The notes beneath the pieces are model-generated. The model did not search any database. It was not told the DNA's origin and was given only the letters and a program-made list of their open reading frames with translations. The position numbers were made by a program, and so were the translations under genes. From Incurvaria masculella (taxonomy: Eukaryota > Arthropoda > Insecta > Lepidoptera > Incurvariidae), in NCBI GenBank assembly GCA_946894095.1, contig OX335644.1, forward strand, positions 19,697,595-19,761,594: DNA of 64,000 bases, in the 5' to 3' direction. This document shows positions 26,301 to 34,999 of this stretch, in pieces (the first letter of the stretch is position 1; the number at the start of each line of letters is the position of its first letter).

Positions 26301-27435
26301 CATCCCTAGAGTGCTTTTTAGAAGTGCGGAGACGAAAGCTCGCGCAGGAGGTCCTGAGCGGAGCGAGAGGTATGAGACTCATGCGCTCGCGTAGCGAAAG
26401 GGCCGACCAAGCGAGTCTTTCGGCGTAGCCATCAACTTACCTGCCTGGGCTTCGAGGTGCATTTAAAAAAGGCTTTATTTAAGCTTATTTAGCTTATATT
26501 AGAGTTAGAACCTCACGGAATATATCATTTGGCGTCTGGCAACACTTTTCGGTTGCAATGTTGGCAGGTGATTAGTGAGTGGCGCAATTGGACGCGGTGG
26601 AAATTATTAAGCGGATTCCATATTTTCAAAAAAAATATTTTGGATAGAAAACTTCTTTTCCGTACCCATGTTCCTTGACCAAAAATGCTTCTCAAAATCC
26701 ACTCTACCATCCCTGATATCCAGCTAGAAGCTAAGAATGGCGCCTCTTGTAATTTTTTTCCGCCGTTTCCGCCGACTGCGCGCTTTCTTATAGATCGGTA
26801 GTCCAAATTTGATTTTGACAGGTTGATGTAAAACCATGGAATATGTTGTAAAACTTGTATGGGTTTGACATTTTTACATAACTTCAAAGTTCCGTAAACA
26901 CCTATTTAGGTGAGATCGCGAACTACCCATACTGATTACTGCCAATATGAAACCCTAAAAATGACCGTTTGACCTTCCCCTCGTCTATCTTGGCCTTCAG
27001 GGCGGCGCCGACCTCCTTCTCGTTGCCGTAGACGTGAGCGCAGTCGATGTGGCGGTACCCGATGTCGATGGCATCCTTTACTGCCTGGGCGACTTCACCC
27101 GGCTTCGACTGTGACAATTTACAATATGAACAACTAAAAAACAAACGATATGACCTGTTTCAGAGCAGAAATGCAATAAATATAAAAACGATTCACAAAA
27201 ATGATACTAAAAATCTAATCTCCCATGTCTGATATCTCAAGAGACAGTTGCTAGTAACGGCGTATAAATTCAATGAATTTCCAAATTCTTAACGGGTGGA
27301 TTTCTGGTTTTATTATGTTCTATTTCTGGTTTATGAGTGAAACACGAAAACTAAGTTTTCTACCTTCCAGGTGCCGATGCCCAAGATGGGGACGGAAAGA
27401 CCATTGTTGAAGCGCACGACCGGAACTTCAGCCAT
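8334..27435 (-). CDS. Aldo-keto reductase, complete, 7 exons
   Basis: Exons on the minus strand, in order: 27435-27364, 27108-26966, 22805-22664, 21156-20962, 14181-13982, 9875-9720 and 8379-8334. They total 954 nt and 317 aa, and every junction keeps frame. The protein starts [20 protein letters not shown] and ends HPFEKVEF. It carries the AKR (beta/alpha)8-barrel signatures and the catalytic tetrad: D46 and Y51 in [12 protein letters not shown]80 in ITSKLW, and H113 in LIHWPHG. IPKSVN near residue 264 belongs to the NADPH-binding loop. These cytosolic enzymes reduce carbonyls with NADPH; in Lepidoptera relatives reduce 3-dehydroecdysone or xenobiotic aldehydes, but the substrate cannot be told here. 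The exon-2 donor is a weak GTCATT. Introns total about 18 kb, nearly all repeats. Confidence 0.93.
8428..8803. mobile_element. 376-bp hairpin MITE (CGGCCCGTAAGC family), copy 1
   Basis: It is flanked by TTAA on both sides. Its terminal inverted repeats read approximately GAACGGCCCGTAAGC / GGTCGGCCCGTAAGC, and much of the interior is self-complementary (AAATATCTGTGTCTGCATG pairs with its reverse complement). The right TTAA is also the left TTAA of the next copy. Confidence 0.85.
8800..9175. mobile_element. 376-bp hairpin MITE (CGGCCCGTAAGC family), copy 2
   Basis: It has the same length, ends and internal palindrome as copy 1 and shares the TTAA at 8800-8803 with it, so one copy landed in the target-site duplication of the other. 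It lies in the last intron of the aldo-keto reductase gene. Confidence 0.85.
10104..10137. repeat. Perfect 14-bp inverted repeat with 6-nt loop
   Basis: CGTTGGCCCTAAAA, loop TATTCG, then the exact reverse complement. It lies in reductase intron 5, about 260 bp outside the large inverted-repeat element. Function unknown. Confidence 0.6.
10398..12315. mobile_element. 1.9-kb inverted-repeat element built of opposed 100-bp tandem repeats
   Basis: Six to seven forward units (about 10440-11119) meet about eleven units of the same sequence in reverse orientation (about 11120-12170). Unit landmarks such as CTTGGGAAACAC recur at exactly 100-bp spacing (10531, 10631 ... 11031; reverse from 11119 to 12119). 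The outer ends carry an imperfect inverted repeat: TAACCTTGTACGGGCGTC at 10398 and its mirror GACGCAGGTACAAGGTTA at 12298. No open frame is present. The structure resembles a foldback-type, non-autonomous DNA element carrying an internal satellite. Confidence 0.8.
12320..12780. other. Reductase intron sequence, no gene seen
   Basis: This is AT-rich intron. A motif CAGAGAGCACCTGTCA at about 12515 matches, in reverse, one near 27870 (GACAGGTGCTCTCTGAATAC) and a weaker one near 2560, so at least a piece is repetitive. Nothing coding was recognised. Confidence 0.4.
12780..13140 (-). mobile_element. tRNA-headed SINE, near full length
   Basis: Antisense copy. Tail (ATGGATGGCTAATACCACAC), body (GGATGGAAAACAAGGACAAT, CCCTACCACCTAGTAGGGG) and the head-proximal segment (ACGAAATGCACTTATC, GAGAAAGAAAGTGGTGCATG) are in the standard order. 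Confidence 0.75.
13140..13980. other. Reductase intron sequence, no gene seen
   Basis: AT-rich, with a short ATT run near 13335-13350. Open frames here are short and have the composition of non-coding DNA. Nothing recognised. Confidence 0.4.
15158..15653. mobile_element. TTAA-flanked MITE, GGTGGCCCAACCCG family
   Basis: TTAA flanks both ends; terminal repeats are GGTGGCCCAACCCG and its complement (GGGCCCACC). About 50 bp shorter than the 550-bp copies because of an internal deletion near 15370-15420. Confidence 0.85.
15765..15856 (+). mobile_element. SINE 3' end fragment
   Basis: GGGCACCTAATTCCCATGTG, then TATTAGCCATCCATGTCCAG and a TTACATAAAAAAAA tail, in sense orientation. Confidence 0.6.
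16827..17376. mobile_element. TTAA-flanked MITE, GGTGGCCCAACCCG family, 550 bp
   Basis: Both terminal inverted repeats (GGTGGCCCAACCCG / CGGGTTGGGCCACC) and both TTAA sites are intact. This is one of the two full-length reference copies in the window. Confidence 0.9.
17378..17560 (+). mobile_element. 5S-headed SINE fragment
   Basis: It contains a 5S-like GGTTCCGGATGGGTTACCG stretch, followed by the shared body (TTCCACGTAAATCTTTAGGT, TAGGTGGTAGGGTTAATC). Truncated at the 3' side. Confidence 0.6.
18011..18121 (+). CDS. Unrecognised coding-like segment before a GTAAAA donor
   Basis: One frame reads [20 protein letters not shown] and continues to REIVAE, where GAG is followed by GTAAAA. Composition is GC-rich and exon-like, unlike its AT-rich surroundings. 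No clear acceptor lies just upstream and no family is recognised, so it may be a captured exon or part of an unknown mobile element in reductase intron 4 (14181-20962). Confidence 0.25.
18262..18365 (-). mobile_element. SINE 3' end fragment
   Basis: Antisense tail and body: TATGGCTAATACCACATTAC, TTAGCCCAACACACCTCATG, CCATGCCAGGACC. Confidence 0.55.
19107..20115. repeat. Direct repeat pair, about 200 bp, about 740 bp apart
   Basis: The block beginning GTCAGGCTGGCCATC (19107 and 19845) continues similarly through TCTGGGTGTCAAATAATT and ATTCCTAATTTGTAAACGTT to GCAATACAAGAAA. In both copies it is followed further on by GAAATTAAAACATGACCAAA. It looks like two copies of one unclassified element, or a local duplication. 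Confidence 0.65.
20125..20215. repeat. Fragment of the GAGAATCGGTTGAGAAATGCG repeat
   Basis: The motif ACGAGAATCGGTTGAGAAAT followed by a GGA-CATAC-AAAGCATTTTTG block recurs near 44266, 44530 and 59815, in three cases close to ACCTCGCGAGT. An interspersed insect repeat of unknown class. Confidence 0.5.
21339..21888. mobile_element. TTAA-flanked MITE, GGTGGCCCAACCCG family, 550 bp
   Basis: TTAA at both ends. The left terminus is slightly mutated (TTAAGAAGGCCCAACCCG), the right intact (GGGCCACC). Same interior as the 16827 copy, in opposite orientation. Confidence 0.88.
22996..23515 (+). pseudogene. CR1-type LINE, 3' end
   Basis: In broken frames the plus strand reads like the tail of a CR1 ORF2: HLWDGSAKHLL-type residues, [17 protein letters not shown], then KIRTHRSS and [14 protein letters not shown], ending near the AATAATAATGAAGTGCC tail. 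Frameshifts and stops make it dead. Related pieces occur at 24735, 41392, 42030, 43905, 49300 and 58480. Confidence 0.7.
23984..24500 (+). pseudogene. RTE-type LINE, C-terminal end with CTGA tail
   Basis: An uninterrupted 165-codon frame (23984-24481) reads like the end of an RTE reverse transcriptase: [56 protein letters not shown], then [12 protein letters not shown]. It is followed by ACTGACTGACTGACTGAC, the short 3' microsatellite typical of RTE elements. The lack of stops suggests a fairly recent 5'-truncated insertion, in reductase intron 2. Confidence 0.85.
24735..25140 (+). pseudogene. Two abutting LINE ends (CR1-like, then jockey-like)
   Basis: 24735-24990 repeats the CR1 segment ([54 protein letters not shown]). 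From about 25000 the frame changes to [17 protein letters not shown] and an [22 protein letters not shown] stretch, typical of jockey-clade polymerases. Both are truncated and frameshifted. Confidence 0.6.
25563..25665. repeat. Repeat shared with 44368-44478
   Basis: TTCTTCTTTACTAGGTTGAT, GCGGATCTTTGTGACGTAAC and TACCAAAAAGTTTAA occur in the same order near 44380. Unclassified interspersed repeat. Confidence 0.55.
25890..26765. mobile_element. Foldback element with about 150-bp inverted arms
   Basis: The left arm (about 25890-26040: GCCATTCTTAGCTTC, GATATCAGGGATGGTAGAGT, GAACATGGGTACGGAAACGA) returns in reverse complement at about 26612-26765. The 570-bp centre shows no convincing gene. It lies in reductase intron 2, next to exon 2. 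Confidence 0.75.
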
Positions 27436-28167
27436 TTCAGCGGGTTAATTTGAAATTAATGAATTAATTTCAGTAGCAACGCGATTATGAGCTAAAAATA
27501 AAATCGCATAACGAAAGAAAAACGTGGAGTGTAGAAAACCGCGAAATGAATTTGATTCACTGTCACAGACTAAAGAAATAAAATTGACAACTCGTTTTTT
27601 TTGTTATTTTTCCTCATAGAAAGGCAATATACACCGTGTCATAAATAGGGTTCCGAATACTTAAAAGGCTTAAATTTCTTTTATTGATAAATTTTATAAC
27701 TATGTTTTAATACAAATTACACAAAACTCGAGAGTCTGCAACTCAAAGAGCTACTAGTTATCATTTTTTCTTCTTAAGCAGCCCTATTCAGAGTGGGCGG
27801 ACTAATTTTAGCCCGCCGGGCTAAACCGATTTTTGTACGGTGCTAATCTCGTACTAAGTTCTGACAGGTGCTCTCTGAATACGACTGAAAAAGTTTAACT
27901 AAATTAAAACTCAAGTTGAATCAAACTACGACCTTTAGTCTATTTTAGACGTATCTGTGATCGTTTTATGTGCGTAATACTTTTTCGGTGCCGCTGTGCG
28001 GAAAACCCCAAATAGGAAAGCTCAACGTTTGTTCAATGTCGCAAAGTAACACCTCTAAAAGATATGCCAAGCATGAATTTCGAAAAAAAAATCAACTTTT
28101 GAACGCGACCACATATTCCTTGATACCACAGATAATATTTAATATCTTTGGTTGTGCAATGATTTAA

Positions 28168-28314
28168 AAGGCGGGAAAGTTGAAGGGCGCGTTTCCGATT
28201 CTCGCGCCGCTGGAATACCTCTGCGCCAACGGCGAAGGCGACAATGCTGACGACCCCGAAACCTCCGATTCATCTCCCAGCGACGTTGAAGTAGAAGCAG
28301 CCGGCAGTGGATAA
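28168..28314 (+). CDS. Unrecognised 48-codon frame with acidic C-terminus
   Basis: From a stop at 28165 the plus strand is open to TAA at 28312-28314 with exon-like codon use: KAGKLKGAFPILAPLEYLCA, then an acidic serine-rich tail ending EVEAAGSG. No start codon, family or clear splice site is seen. It could be a terminal exon or the end of a transposon protein; the MADF remnant 1 kb downstream may belong to the same element. Confidence 0.25.
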   Translation, partial: KAGKLKGAFPILAPLEYLCANGEGDNADDPETSDSSPSDVEVEAAGSG

Positions 28315-28724
28315 ATACGGTCAAATTTAAAAGACCAGGAGCACATCGCAGAGCGATTGCTCGCAACGCGCGCTTGCGTTGGGACGCCCCGCCTGAAGCG
28401 TAGGGGGAGGGGGGGCACGCCGACTGCAAAGTAGCGTGGGTCGTTCGCGAGATTTTCGCGACCCGGGTCTCACCGAACGACACGGAAATTAACGGGTCTT
28501 TTCGACAAACGGGTCTTTTCGTCTTTTGCAAACGAGAGAGCCATTCGGTCGTTCAGTACAGACGACCCGTAAGTTTGCGAACGAACCATCGCTACTGCAA
28601 AACAAATATGACCATGGGGTGCTGCCGGAATTATGTCATCGATGGTACAATCCATTCTATAAAAACAATGAAGTAGTATTTCCCCAGACGTATTTTACAT
28701 AAACGAGGGAACACAAAAATTCCA

Positions 28725-28890
28725 GAGGGTAGGGTACCAACCTGGGCGACCTTAACCGTACCACCTAGTAGGGGAAGGGGACCTCAGTTTTACATGGGTT
28801 CCGAAACATGGCGCAACAGCACGCATTCGTAACAAAATGCACTTATCCGAGTCAGAAAGAGAAAGAAAGTGGTGCATGACTGGCTCGCCC
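28725..28890 (-). mobile_element. tRNA-headed SINE, head-side fragment
   Basis: Antisense: CCACCTAGTAGGGGAAGGGG, GCATTCGTAACAAAATGCAC, GAGAAAGAAAGTGGTGCATG. Confidence 0.6.
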
Positions 28891-29014
28891 CATTATTTGA
28901 TCTGTCCTCTGAACTTTCTCTGCAAACTTTTCTCCGGGAATTAATTTATATAGCGTTCATTCTACATTTATGCCTCTTGTTCCATACACAAGTCTTGTAT
29001 TAGGCATGAGAGTA

Positions 29015-29610
29015 GGAATCTAGCCGCGCCTGTACGCGCCCCGCGCCGTGTGAAGGCCGTGGCTCGGCGCGGCGCGGGCTGGCGCGTCGTATCCGCTAAA
29101 AGTCGGTAACTTCAAAGGCGCGGCGTGGCGCGGCGCGTGCGAGCTCGAGGGGGCGCGTGCGCGCGCGGGCTTCCACGATTGAACTTGTTCATTTCGTTCT
29201 TTGATTTCGTCTGAACTCCTCCGACCGTACTCTCGCTTTCGTAAATATGGAGTGGCCGAATGACACAATTAACGAATTTTTGGTTTTATATGAAAGCGAA
29301 CCTTCTTTGTGGATTTTTTAAATGATATCCACAAAATAGAACTGAAGCAGCAGCGATACCTTCTTCCGAATTTTTTTTCCATGGCTGGAGGTGGAAATTC
29401 GTCTCACACGACATTTCAGGTGTACGGCTTTAGTTTGACTAGCGGCTCGCGGGCTCGCCTAGGCGCGTGCATGCTCGGGCGCGGCGGAGCGGCGCGTGAT
29501 ATTACGCGCCGTGAGAACGGGTAACGCGCGGGCTCGCGTAGGCGCGTGCTTGCTCATCGGCGCGGCGCGGCGCGTCATATCACGCGCCGTGTGAAGCCAC
29601 CTTCACGTCG
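29015..29610. mobile_element. GC-rich element carrying a MADF-domain start
   Basis: Two arms extremely rich in CGCGCC motifs (29015-29175 and 29440-29610; CGCGCCGTGTGAAG in both) enclose an AT-richer core. At 29247 an ATG opens a frame MEWPNDTINEFLVLYESEPS followed by LWIF and a stop at 29319. This matches the beginning of a MADF DNA-binding domain, as in the accessory protein of Harbinger-type transposons. The frame is broken straight after, so this looks like a deleted, non-autonomous derivative. The right arm holds two direct copies of a 70-bp unit. Confidence 0.55.
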
Positions 29611-30235
29611 ATACATTAGTGTAGGCGCCAACACACTGTGATGAATATTGCAGACTCAAGTACCGATCAAGAAATGAAACTACAAAATATTTTAAAATTC
29701 AATCATTTTAATGTAAATACAGCAATGGAAAACAATTATTTTTTAATATTATTAGAAAACAATACAGTTTATAAGAGAAAGAATGTAAAGTGGACAGCAA
29801 GATAAACACTACACTTTGGACTTTCAGAAGCAGCAGAGCTTAATGTGTACAAGGAGATATGTATCTTTCAAAGTGCTCACGAAGATGGGTAGAGACTCCA
29901 TTGTGGTGCCAACTGAGTGTTACGATTACTCTCATGCCCACTGTACTCAAAATGGTAGGAAAATAGTAACAGAATAGAGTCCCTTCACAGTAAAAGCGGT
30001 GTATTATTTCTTTTGATACATTTTATACTTCACTTAACCGCACGTCAAATGATATACCTTTTGGTGTGATAGAAACACTGCACCATCTCCCTCTACCGTT
30101 TTTCCATCTTCAGACCCATTTCATCTCATTCATTGTCAAGAAAAGGGACCCGCACCAAGCACAGTGGGGACGTGGACTGACCACATTCGACTCGATGGAT
30201 TAATGATGGCATGTATAAACATTGTTAAAAATGTC
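29611..30235. other. Intergenic, no gene seen
   Basis: No open frame of note, no splice-consistent exon and no repeat recognised elsewhere in the window. Confidence 0.4.
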
Positions 30236-30610
30236 AGCCTCAATGGCCCAGTGGCGCGACACTTCGGCGATCGCTCTCTGAAGTTAAGCAACGCTGGGTC
30301 TGGTCTGGTCTTGTTTGGGTGACCATTCGACCGTTGAGAGAGGCTGGCCGTGGTTCGGATTCCACGTTAAACTGTAGGTCCCCTTCCTTACTTACTAGGT
30401 GGTAGGGCTTATCCCGCCCGGGTTGGTACCATCGCATTGGATGAACGATGGTCGAAGCAGCAATGAAAATTGTCCGTGTTTTCCACCCAGTTCAATGTAG
30501 CCGTGCAATATAAGGAAGGTCCTGGCATGGCACCTAGTTCCCATGTGGTGTGTTGGGCTAATACCATGACAGAAGGTGTGGTATTAGCCATCCATGTCCA
30601 GTCACAAATT
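30236..30610 (+). mobile_element. 5S rRNA-headed SINE, full length
   Basis: The first 110 bp resemble a 5S rRNA gene: GAAGTTAAGCAACGCTGGG (box A region), then TTGTTTGGGTGACC (box C region). The rest is the shared SINE body: GGTGGTAGGGCTTATCCC, CCGTGTTTTCCACCCAGTTC, TGGTATTAGCCATCCATGTC and a CAGTCACAAATTA end. A pol III internal promoter is therefore plausible, as in SINE3-type elements. Not a functional 5S gene, since only the internal part is similar. Confidence 0.8.
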
Positions 30611-31149
30611 ACCCTTGATTGTTGCAATCGTCACATAAAACATTTAAAAGCAAAATGTTAGGTAAGGGCTCTGTGTAATTGGAATAACCGCCTTGGTTCA
30701 GTTCATTGTTACATACAATAGAACAATCTTGCCATATGTTAAAAGCCAAATATTGGCTCCAAAAACTCGATATCCACCGAACGAAAGCCAAAGAGGGTTA
30801 GTTGAGAGGTTAATGAGGTCATCAAGATACCTACAAAGGCATATGCCTATTTCCTTAGTCAAGTTAAGAACCATTTTTTCTAAAATTTTTCCTCTAATAA
30901 AAAAAACTGAGCCCTACGTCTGTACGTTTTTGTTTTTTGATAACTTAACTCATCATCAACATCATCAACACAACATGTTATGTCTTTTTTTATTTGTATC
31001 CAAATTTTCGCAAAATATTTCTTGATGTGGCTGAGGAAACAGGCACACGCCATGGTATGGAGCTTGAACACCTATTATCCTCTTCAGATTTGTTTTCTTG
31101 CATGTAAAATATGAAAACTAAACAAAGGATACATTATATTTTTTTTGTA

Positions 31150-31260
31150 TTTAATGAATACGACATTACCGTTATCTCATTAATTTCAGCGACATCTACA
31201 TTTGAAGCATTGTAATCAGGTTTTGAAAATAATCTGAAAAGTATTCTTAATAAAAGTAAA
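31150..31260. repeat. Single arm of the tRNA-containing foldback element
   Basis: TTTCAGCGACATCTACATTT, GAAGCATTGTAATCAGGTTT and TTGAAAATAATCTGAAAA match the arms of the element at 42545-42878. Confidence 0.6.
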
Positions 31261-31612
31261 AAAGGATGTTTATTGTACGGATTTTTCATGTCTCACCCAG
31301 CCTCAATATATCATTTTGCTTTGCCCATTGGCTGGCGATGCCATCGCCTATTATGAAATCAATTCACCAAAAGACCATGACCAAAATAAACCCGGAGGCG
31401 AAGTTGTCAGTTGGAAGTAATAGGAAAGTGTGAACGTGGTTTGCTTTTTTAATTAATAAAATACATTTCATGTCAGTAGCTAGTTCTTAAAGAGCTGGAA
31501 TACCAAAAACAAATAAATGGTTGCACTTTGACCGCCAATTTTGCCAAGCGCACACCACATCAACATGTTAGGGACATCACACAGATGGATGATTATTGTA
31601 CATGATCTTCCT

Positions 31613-31981
31613 TTAAGGCTGTTCCGACCCATATATAGTTGTTTGCACACATAACGCAAAAAGTATTGCACTTAAGGCCACGAATTAATAATAAAAGTTT
31701 AATATAGTCATATTTCTGGCAGCGAAAACAATTTCACAATTTCAGGATTATTGGTTTTGTTAAAATTAGTTAAATACGATTTTTATTTAACAGCGGCATC
31801 TAACGGTGTAAAACTTCTAATCGGCAATTACAACGAAACCATTAAATCTGAAATTGTGAATATGTTTTCGCTGCAACTACTATGGCTATATTTAATATTT
31901 TTGACGAATTCGTGCCTTAAAGTGCAATACTTTTTGCGTTCTGTGTAAAAAAAAGCATTGTATGGGTCGGAACATCTTTAA
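31613..31981. mobile_element. Hairpin MITE, GGCTGTTCCGACCC family, 369 bp
   Basis: TTAA at both ends; termini GGCTGTTCCGACCCATA / TATGGGTCGGAACATC. The interior is self-complementary (GCAAAAAGTATTGCACTTAA mirrored near the other end). A second copy sits at 52009. Confidence 0.88.
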
Positions 31982-32709
31982 TGCGCAGCACGTTTACCAT
32001 TGCCGATTACCTGTAAAAATCTAACCATGAAAAGCTGTTAAGCTTTTCTAATAAATAAACAATAGAAATGGATGTTGTATGTTTGCATTTTCTCCTGACG
32101 ACGTCATCTATAATATGATGTGACAATTTTTTTTTTTTATTATGGCCGGCAATTACTTTCTGCCAGTTTCATTTATATCTACAGTTCCTGCGATTAAAAA
32201 GTAACATTATTGATAAAAAATTGTCAAAAACAGAACTGCATTTTTTGTCTTGTATTACCGGGTATCGCATAAAAGTTGGCACCGGTTTTCTTGCCCATGG
32301 AATAATGGGTTTGTACCAGATAATGCCTTCCCTTTGTGAGCAGAATTCCAACATACCTAAAAAGGATAAAATCAAAAGTTACATTCCTAATAAATTACAT
32401 TAATACACATAACATCCAACGTAAGCTGAGCAAAGGTTACGTCTATATTTAAATGATACCATTAATACTGCTATGGATTAGCTTTACAGTATAGTCCCCA
32501 AAACAAATTCAATTCCGGATTACATCATGGGGGCCATATACATATAATTCACTAAGTCATTTCACATTAAGATGAGGATTTCCACATCACCCAAAAATTA
32601 TATAAAGGGTCTTTCAATAGGGGTGCTTGAAATTTGAAGAGTTTTAGCAGCTATTTTGTTAAAGCAAAATCTTTCAAAATTTGTTGTTTTCAAATAACGT
32701 AAAATATAT

Positions 32710-33990
32710 AGGTCGGGGAAAAAGTCTTTTCGCATTATAGTCTGTATGAACTTGTAATAAAATCTCTTTGGCTATACTATTTGTATCTGGCTGGTTTTGG
32801 TATCATTGAAAGTTTAAATTTTAAAGAACATAATTCCAAATTCAAATTAGGAAAATGTGTGATTCTCATTTGTTTTTCGTGCTGTCAAAATGAGTGAATC
32901 TAATGAAGAAATTCGATACATTTTAAAGTTTTACTACAAAAAAGGTAAAAATGCAACGCAAGCCGCGAAAAAAATTTGCGATGTTTATGGACCTAGTGCA
33001 GTGTCTGTGAGAGTAGCACACATTTGGTTTAAGCGTTTTCAATCCGGAAATTTTGATGTCAAAGATGCACGTCGCTCTGGTCGCCCTATTACGGATAAAA
33101 CGGATGCCATTTTTGAAAAAGTGGAGCAAGATCGGCATATCAGTAGTTACGACGTAGCTGAAGAACTAGGAATTGACCACAAAACAGTTTTGGCGCATTT
33201 GAAAAAAACTGGGTACACAAAAAAGCTCGATATTTGAGTACCTCACGAGCTCACTGAAAGAAACCTAATGAACCGTGTACTCATTTGTGATTCTTTATTA
33301 CGACGTAATGAAACCGAACCATTTTTGAAGAAGCTGATAACTGGTGATGAAAAGTGGATCACGTATGACAAGAACGTGCGAAAAAGGTCGTGGTCAGAGG
33401 CCGGTCAAGCTTCACAGACTGTGGCGAAACCCGGGTTAACTCGCAACAAGGTGATGCTGTGTGTGTGGTGGGATTGGAAGGGCATTATTCATTATGAGCT
33501 GTTACCACCAGGCAGGACCATCGATTCTGAACTCTACTGCGAACAACTGATGAGATTAAAGCAAGAAATTGAGAGAAAGCGGCCGGAATTAATCAACAGA
33601 AGGGGTGTGGTTTTTCATCATGATAACGCTAGACCTCACACATCTTTAGCCACTCAGCAAAAACTAAGAGAGTTTGGCTGGGAGGTGTAAATGCATCCGC
33701 CGTATAGTCCTGACCTTGCACCTTCAGATTTCCACCTGTTTAGGTCTCTTCAGAATTCTTTAGGCAGTGTCAGGTTAACATCACGAGAGGACTGCCAAAA
33801 CCACTTGTCGCGGTATATTGATCAGAAGTCCCAATATTTCTATAGCAATGGGATCATGTCCCTACCTACAAGATGGCAAAAAGTTATCGAACAAAATGGT
33901 ACCTACATACTTTAGTTAAATGTAAATAAACCATATTAAAAAATGTTTTGAATTTTCTTAAAAAATGCGAAGAAACTTTTTCCCCAACCT
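32710..33990 (+). mobile_element. mariner transposon, nearly full length
   Basis: Terminal inverted repeats AGGTCGGGGAAAAAGTCTTT and, reversed, AGGTTGGGGAAAAAGTTTCT lie in a TA-rich flank (TA target sites). The element is about 1.28 kb and contains a single transposase reading frame. Confidence 0.93.
32890..33915 (+). pseudogene. mariner transposase, inactivated by two stop codons
   Basis: A 341-codon reading frame in one phase throughout, interrupted only by TGA at codon 116 (33235-33237) and TAA at codon 267 (33688-33690). The N-terminal half has the two helix-turn-helix regions of mariner DNA-binding domains (VRVAHIWFKRFQSGNFDVKD linker; SSYDVAEELGIDHKTV). The catalytic DD34D triad is intact: D153 (TGDEKW), D245 (HHDNARPH) and D280 (YSPDLAPSD). 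WVPHEL-type and GWEV regions flank the two lesions. The enzyme would cut and paste DNA at TA sites; this copy cannot make it, but the few lesions suggest a young insertion. Confidence 0.93.
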
Positions 33991-34609
33991 ATATATAAAG
34001 GGTCTTTCAATAGGGGTGCTTGAAATTTGAAGAGTTTTAGCAGCTATTTTGTTAAAGCAACATCTGTCAAATTTATTGTTTTCACATGACGTGAAAAAAT
34101 CTTTCAGGAAAGGGTCTTTCAATAGTCACTTGAAATTTTAAACATTTTAGCAGCCATTTTGTTAAAGCAACATTGCATAATGCAACATATTGAAAATTAC
34201 AGTCAGAAAACAGTCGGTTTTCTCCTCGTCTTGCTTCATATTCGACCACAATTTTCACCGCTCTGGTAATTTAGCGTGTTGCTATGGCACGAATCTACCT
34301 ATAAGTAGATACAGAATGCATCAAAATCAGGTAAGCTGTTCTCAAGTTACAAACGGACTGACAAACAGACATCACACATTCGTTTTGCGAAGCTGATAGG
34401 ATTGACAGAATAATTAAAACATAAATACTATACTTACATACGACAAATGTATGTAAGAAAAAGTCACTAAAAACTTACATCCCATGCATTTATTCATGAA
34501 AAGGCGTTTGGCTTAGAGAACGAAAATTATCATTGAAAATAAATACCAAAGTGTTTTGATCTCTTTGAATTATCCACAAAGTGATGTTCGTAGTGTGGGA
34601 ACATTTGTT

Positions 34610-34995
34610 CTATGCTACCATAGATTAAAGAAAATGGTATAGATAGCTGACATCATACAATTTACAAAACTCACCAAAAACTGTTTATTATCGCTGGTAA
34701 TATGACATTATGAATATGGCACTAACCAGTGCCATCTCCCGTCGGTCGGAACTAGTTACACCATCTTTAAACTAAGGTTGATTCCAAATCTGAATTGAGC
34801 CGTGATGAAAATGTTTAATTTTAACTCGGAATTGAGTAATGTCATTGTAAATAAAAAATATCATTGACATTAATTGGTTTGTATTGAATGTATTCTCAAA
34901 TCTGAATTGCAACGCCACCTGTAGATTTTTATCATCCCTATTCAAAACTGGCATTAAATTATATATCTACCTTCCTTTTAATCTATGACCCTCCC
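34610..34995. mobile_element. Inverted-repeat element, ATAGATTAAAG family
   Basis: It begins CCATAGATTAAAGAAAATGG and ends CTTTTAATCTATGACC, roughly inverted. The middle (AATTGAGTAATGTCATTGTA, TGGTTTGTATTGAATGTATT) recurs inverted near 48070-48150. A partial end lies at 37345-37400. Unclassified MITE. Confidence 0.55.
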
Positions 34996-34999
34996 GCAC

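Larger units (their letters stand above)
32604..34185. repeat. About 110-bp tandem repeat split by the mariner insertion
   Basis: GGGTCTTTCAATAGGGGTGC followed by TTTTAGCAGCTATTTTGTTA occurs at 32607, 33999 and, more diverged, 34113. The first copy is separated from the other two by the mariner element, so mariner landed inside a pre-existing three-unit tandem array. Confidence 0.75.

Noticed and set aside
30240..30350. Functional 5S rRNA gene
   Set aside because: Only internal promoter-like parts match; the ends are not 5S and the sequence runs into a SINE body present many times.
31865..31948. Frames inside the two 370-bp MITEs
   Set aside because: They lie wholly in a palindromic MITE and are not conserved as protein between copies.
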